DNA of 64,000 bases from SAR202 cluster bacterium bin16 (GTDB taxonomy: Bacteria; Chloroflexota; Dehalococcoidia; Lucifugimonadales; Australimonadaceae). The notes below the pieces were generated by a model, which was given only the letters and a program-made list of their open reading frames with translations, was not told the DNA's origin and did no database searches. Below, in pieces: positions 62,825 to 64,000 of the stretch. Position numbers and translations under genes: made by a program. Each line of letters starts with the position of its first letter. The first letter of the stretch is position 1. Location of the stretch: the NCBI GenBank assembly GCA_002238425.1, contig MPMJ01000005.1, positions 50,523-114,522 on the forward strand, read 5' to 3'.

Positions 62825-63697
62825 CTAGGACGAGGACTGCAGCGTGTCCAGGACGCCGCGCCAGAAGGACGCGCCATCCGCGCCGTAGCCGCGCCTGTTG
62901 AGGATGGCGCCGTCGCGCCCGATGCCGACCCACGACGATTGCTGGCGGACGTTGTAGTCGCGGACGAGCGATGCAGGACCCTCGGCGAACACTCCGGCGT
63001 AGCCCTGCCGCCCGGCGTGCGCGCCGAGCTGGTCGGCGTTCTGGTTGAAGGCGACAGCCACGACTTCGACATCGCTGCTGTAATCGTTGTAGAGGCTGGT
63101 TAACGTCCGTAACTCGGCGTTACAGGACGGTCACCACGTGGCGAAGAAGTAGAGGATGAGCCCCCTTCCTCCGGCTGCGGACTCGATGGTCGTAGTGGAG
63201 CCGTCCGGGAGGGTCAGGGAGGCGTCGGTTGCGCGTTCGCCGATGCCGGAGCCGGTGGCGACGTCCGTGCGCCAGCCGGTAGCGGGCGCGGGCTCCGGGG
63301 TCGGGGTGTCGGTCGGCTCGGGCGCCGGTGTTGGTGTGTTGGTGGGAGCCGGCCTTGGTGTCGGGGTGTTCGTCGGTTGCGGCGTGGGAGTAGGCGTGTC
63401 GGTTGGTTGCGGCTCCGGCGTCGGAGTGTTGGCGGGCTGCGTTCCCGTAGACGGCGCAGGCGTCGGAGTTGGAGCAGGGGTGTCGGTCGGCTCGGGGGCC
63501 GGTGTTGGCGTGTTGGTGGGCGCGGGTGTGTCGGTAGGCTGTGGTTCCGGCGTGGGGGTGTTCGTCGGGGCCGGAGGGGGCGGGCTGGTTGGCGTTGCCG
63601 TGGGCGGCTCACTGGCGCAGGCGGCGAGCGCGAGGACGAGCAGCGCGGCGGCTGCCGTTCGTGGGAGGCTCCATGCGGATGCGGTGCGCGTGGTCAT
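62825..63697 (-). CDS. Candidate selenoprotein 2: thioredoxin-fold lipoprotein with in-frame TGA at residue 189
   Basis: 290 residues if TGA (63131-63133) is read through. Signal peptide and lipobox LAAC near residue 26, then about 90 residues of Thr-Pro repeats (TPTPEPQPTDTP type) as a stalk, then GWRTDVATGSG and the thioredoxin domain. The redox site is Trp-TGA-Pro-Ser-Cys. After it the frame stays open for 101 codons with normal fold signals (TSLYNDYSSDVEVVAVAFNQ, SSWVGIGRDGAILNRRGYG). It closely matches candidate 1 on both sides of the TGA, and 28 bases around the codon are identical. The TGA is followed at once by a perfect SECIS-like hairpin. Likely role: thiol-disulfide or selenol redox chemistry on the cell surface. 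Confidence 0.88.
63104..63130 (-). promoter_or_regulatory. SECIS-like hairpin in candidate selenoprotein 2
   Basis: Starts 1 nt after the TGA. Lower stem CGTCC/GGACG, one bulged T on the 5' side, upper stem GTAAC/GTTAC and loop GCCGA. All ten pairs are Watson-Crick. A bulged U and a G at the start of the loop are the features SelB recognises in bacterial SECIS elements. The loop begins 13 nt after TGA, slightly closer than in E. coli. Confidence 0.78.
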
Positions 63698-63728
63698 TGC
63701 CCATTCACCCCATCCCAGCCTTCCCATC

Positions 63729-64000
63729 TGTATAGACCGGAGACATGGTTTACGGGTGTTCGGAGACATACTTTACACATCCGGGCACCTTGTGACCTGC
63801 GGTTCAGGGCCGCGCAGATCCACGTCGGCGATGGGGTGTGTCATGAACCAGACACCCCATATGCCGTCGTCTTCTGTTGGCCGGAGCGCTACCGGATACC
63901 CCCGGAGCGCCCGGCCCACCTTGAACGCGTAGCCCTTGAAGCTCACCCACCCTTCTGCCATCACCTTGCGCACCAGGTCGCCGTCTCCGTATTCGATCGG
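63729..64000. mobile_element. IS481-like insertion sequence, one end (continues beyond the window)
   Basis: The terminal region begins TGTATAGACC at 63729 and contains two direct sub-repeats, GGAGACATGGTTTAC and GGAGACATACTTTAC, then the end of a transposase. The boundary is set from the TG...CA-type ending, since the other terminus is outside. It inserted about 32 bp upstream of candidate selenoprotein 2. Confidence 0.8.
63773..64000 (-). CDS. Transposase C-terminus (IS481/integrase core family), partial
   Basis: About 75 residues, open to the window edge. The C-terminal beta domain typical of these transposases is clear: GWVSFKGYAFKVGRALRGY, PVALRPTEDDGIWGVWF and HPIADVDLRG. The DDE catalytic core lies outside. 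The stop at 63773 is 44 bp inside the element's end, as expected. Confidence 0.85.
   Translation of the reverse strand, partial: PIEYGDGDLVRKVMAEGWVSFKGYAFKVGRALRGYPVALRPTEDDGIWGVWFMTHPIADVDLRGPEPQVTRCPDV

Noticed and set aside
63281..63620. Repetitive GGTGTTGGTGTG-type DNA as a CRISPR or tandem repeat array
   Set aside because: It encodes the Thr-Pro linker of the lipoprotein in frame. Units vary and there are no spacers.

Overview
The window is GC-rich, almost entirely coding DNA from a free-living bacterium, most likely a member of the Chloroflexota near the Dehalococcoidia. This rests on family content rather than a marker tree: a Chlor_Arch_YYY (DUF2298) glycosyltransferase fusion, lipoproteins with long Thr-Pro linkers, a NuoA-D/H-N complex I without an NADH module, GltB/GltD with a type I glutamine synthetase, and RTTCCYGC-type palindromic repeats. 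Many genes start with GTG or TTG, and stop/start overlaps (ATGA, GTGA) are frequent, indicating tightly coupled operons. I recognise no tRNA, rRNA or CRISPR array.

Layout. 1-3.7 kb: end of an ABC exporter operon, mazG, a Lit-like membrane protein and two small proteins. 3.8-6.9 kb (minus): Rrf2 regulator, MoeB-like activating enzyme, CysM-type cysteine synthase and a degenerate response regulator, a probable sulfur-transfer operon. 7-16.8 kb: housekeeping genes (rplY, fmt, a divergent dnaA, obg, nadD, pyrE, gyrB, cmk, plsC). 16.9-27.4 kb: ppdK, glnA and the glutamate synthase pair, where gltB is broken by an imperfect 50-nt repeat. 27.6-34.3 kb: a tryptophan operon behind a Trp-specific T-box (trpE-G-unknown-D-C-F-B, no trpA). 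34.4-44.7 kb: an 11-gene nuo operon. 45-53.5 kb: LOG-like protein, enolase, VOC protein, GAPDH and a 1475-residue double glycosyltransferase. 53.5-58.4 kb (minus): K+ uptake genes, a universal stress protein, two more TrkA-like proteins and pheA. 58.5-61 kb: a second cysteine synthase and two subunits of a molybdenum hydroxylase. 61-64 kb: repeat-rich DNA with two paralogous lipoproteins, ending in an IS481-like element cut by the window edge.

The most interesting discovery is at 61.5-63.7 kb. Both lipoproteins carry an in-frame TGA exactly where the first cysteine of a thioredoxin CxxC motif should be (Trp-TGA-Pro-Ser/Thr-Cys), and the thioredoxin fold continues in frame for about 100 residues after it in both. 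In one gene the TGA is followed at once by a perfect 10-bp hairpin with a single bulged T and a G-led loop, the layout of a bacterial SECIS. They are best read as a pair of exported thioredoxin-like selenoproteins that ordinary gene calling would cut in two.

Other recurring themes are promoters with a -10 such as TAGCAT, TATCAT or TACGAT followed at once by a GC-rich 5' leader hairpin (rplY, ppdK, glnA, gapA), genes starting 4 to 7 nt after a -10-like hexamer (leaderless), and two homopolymer-rich patches that coincide exactly with broken frames in gltB and pheA and look like assembly damage.
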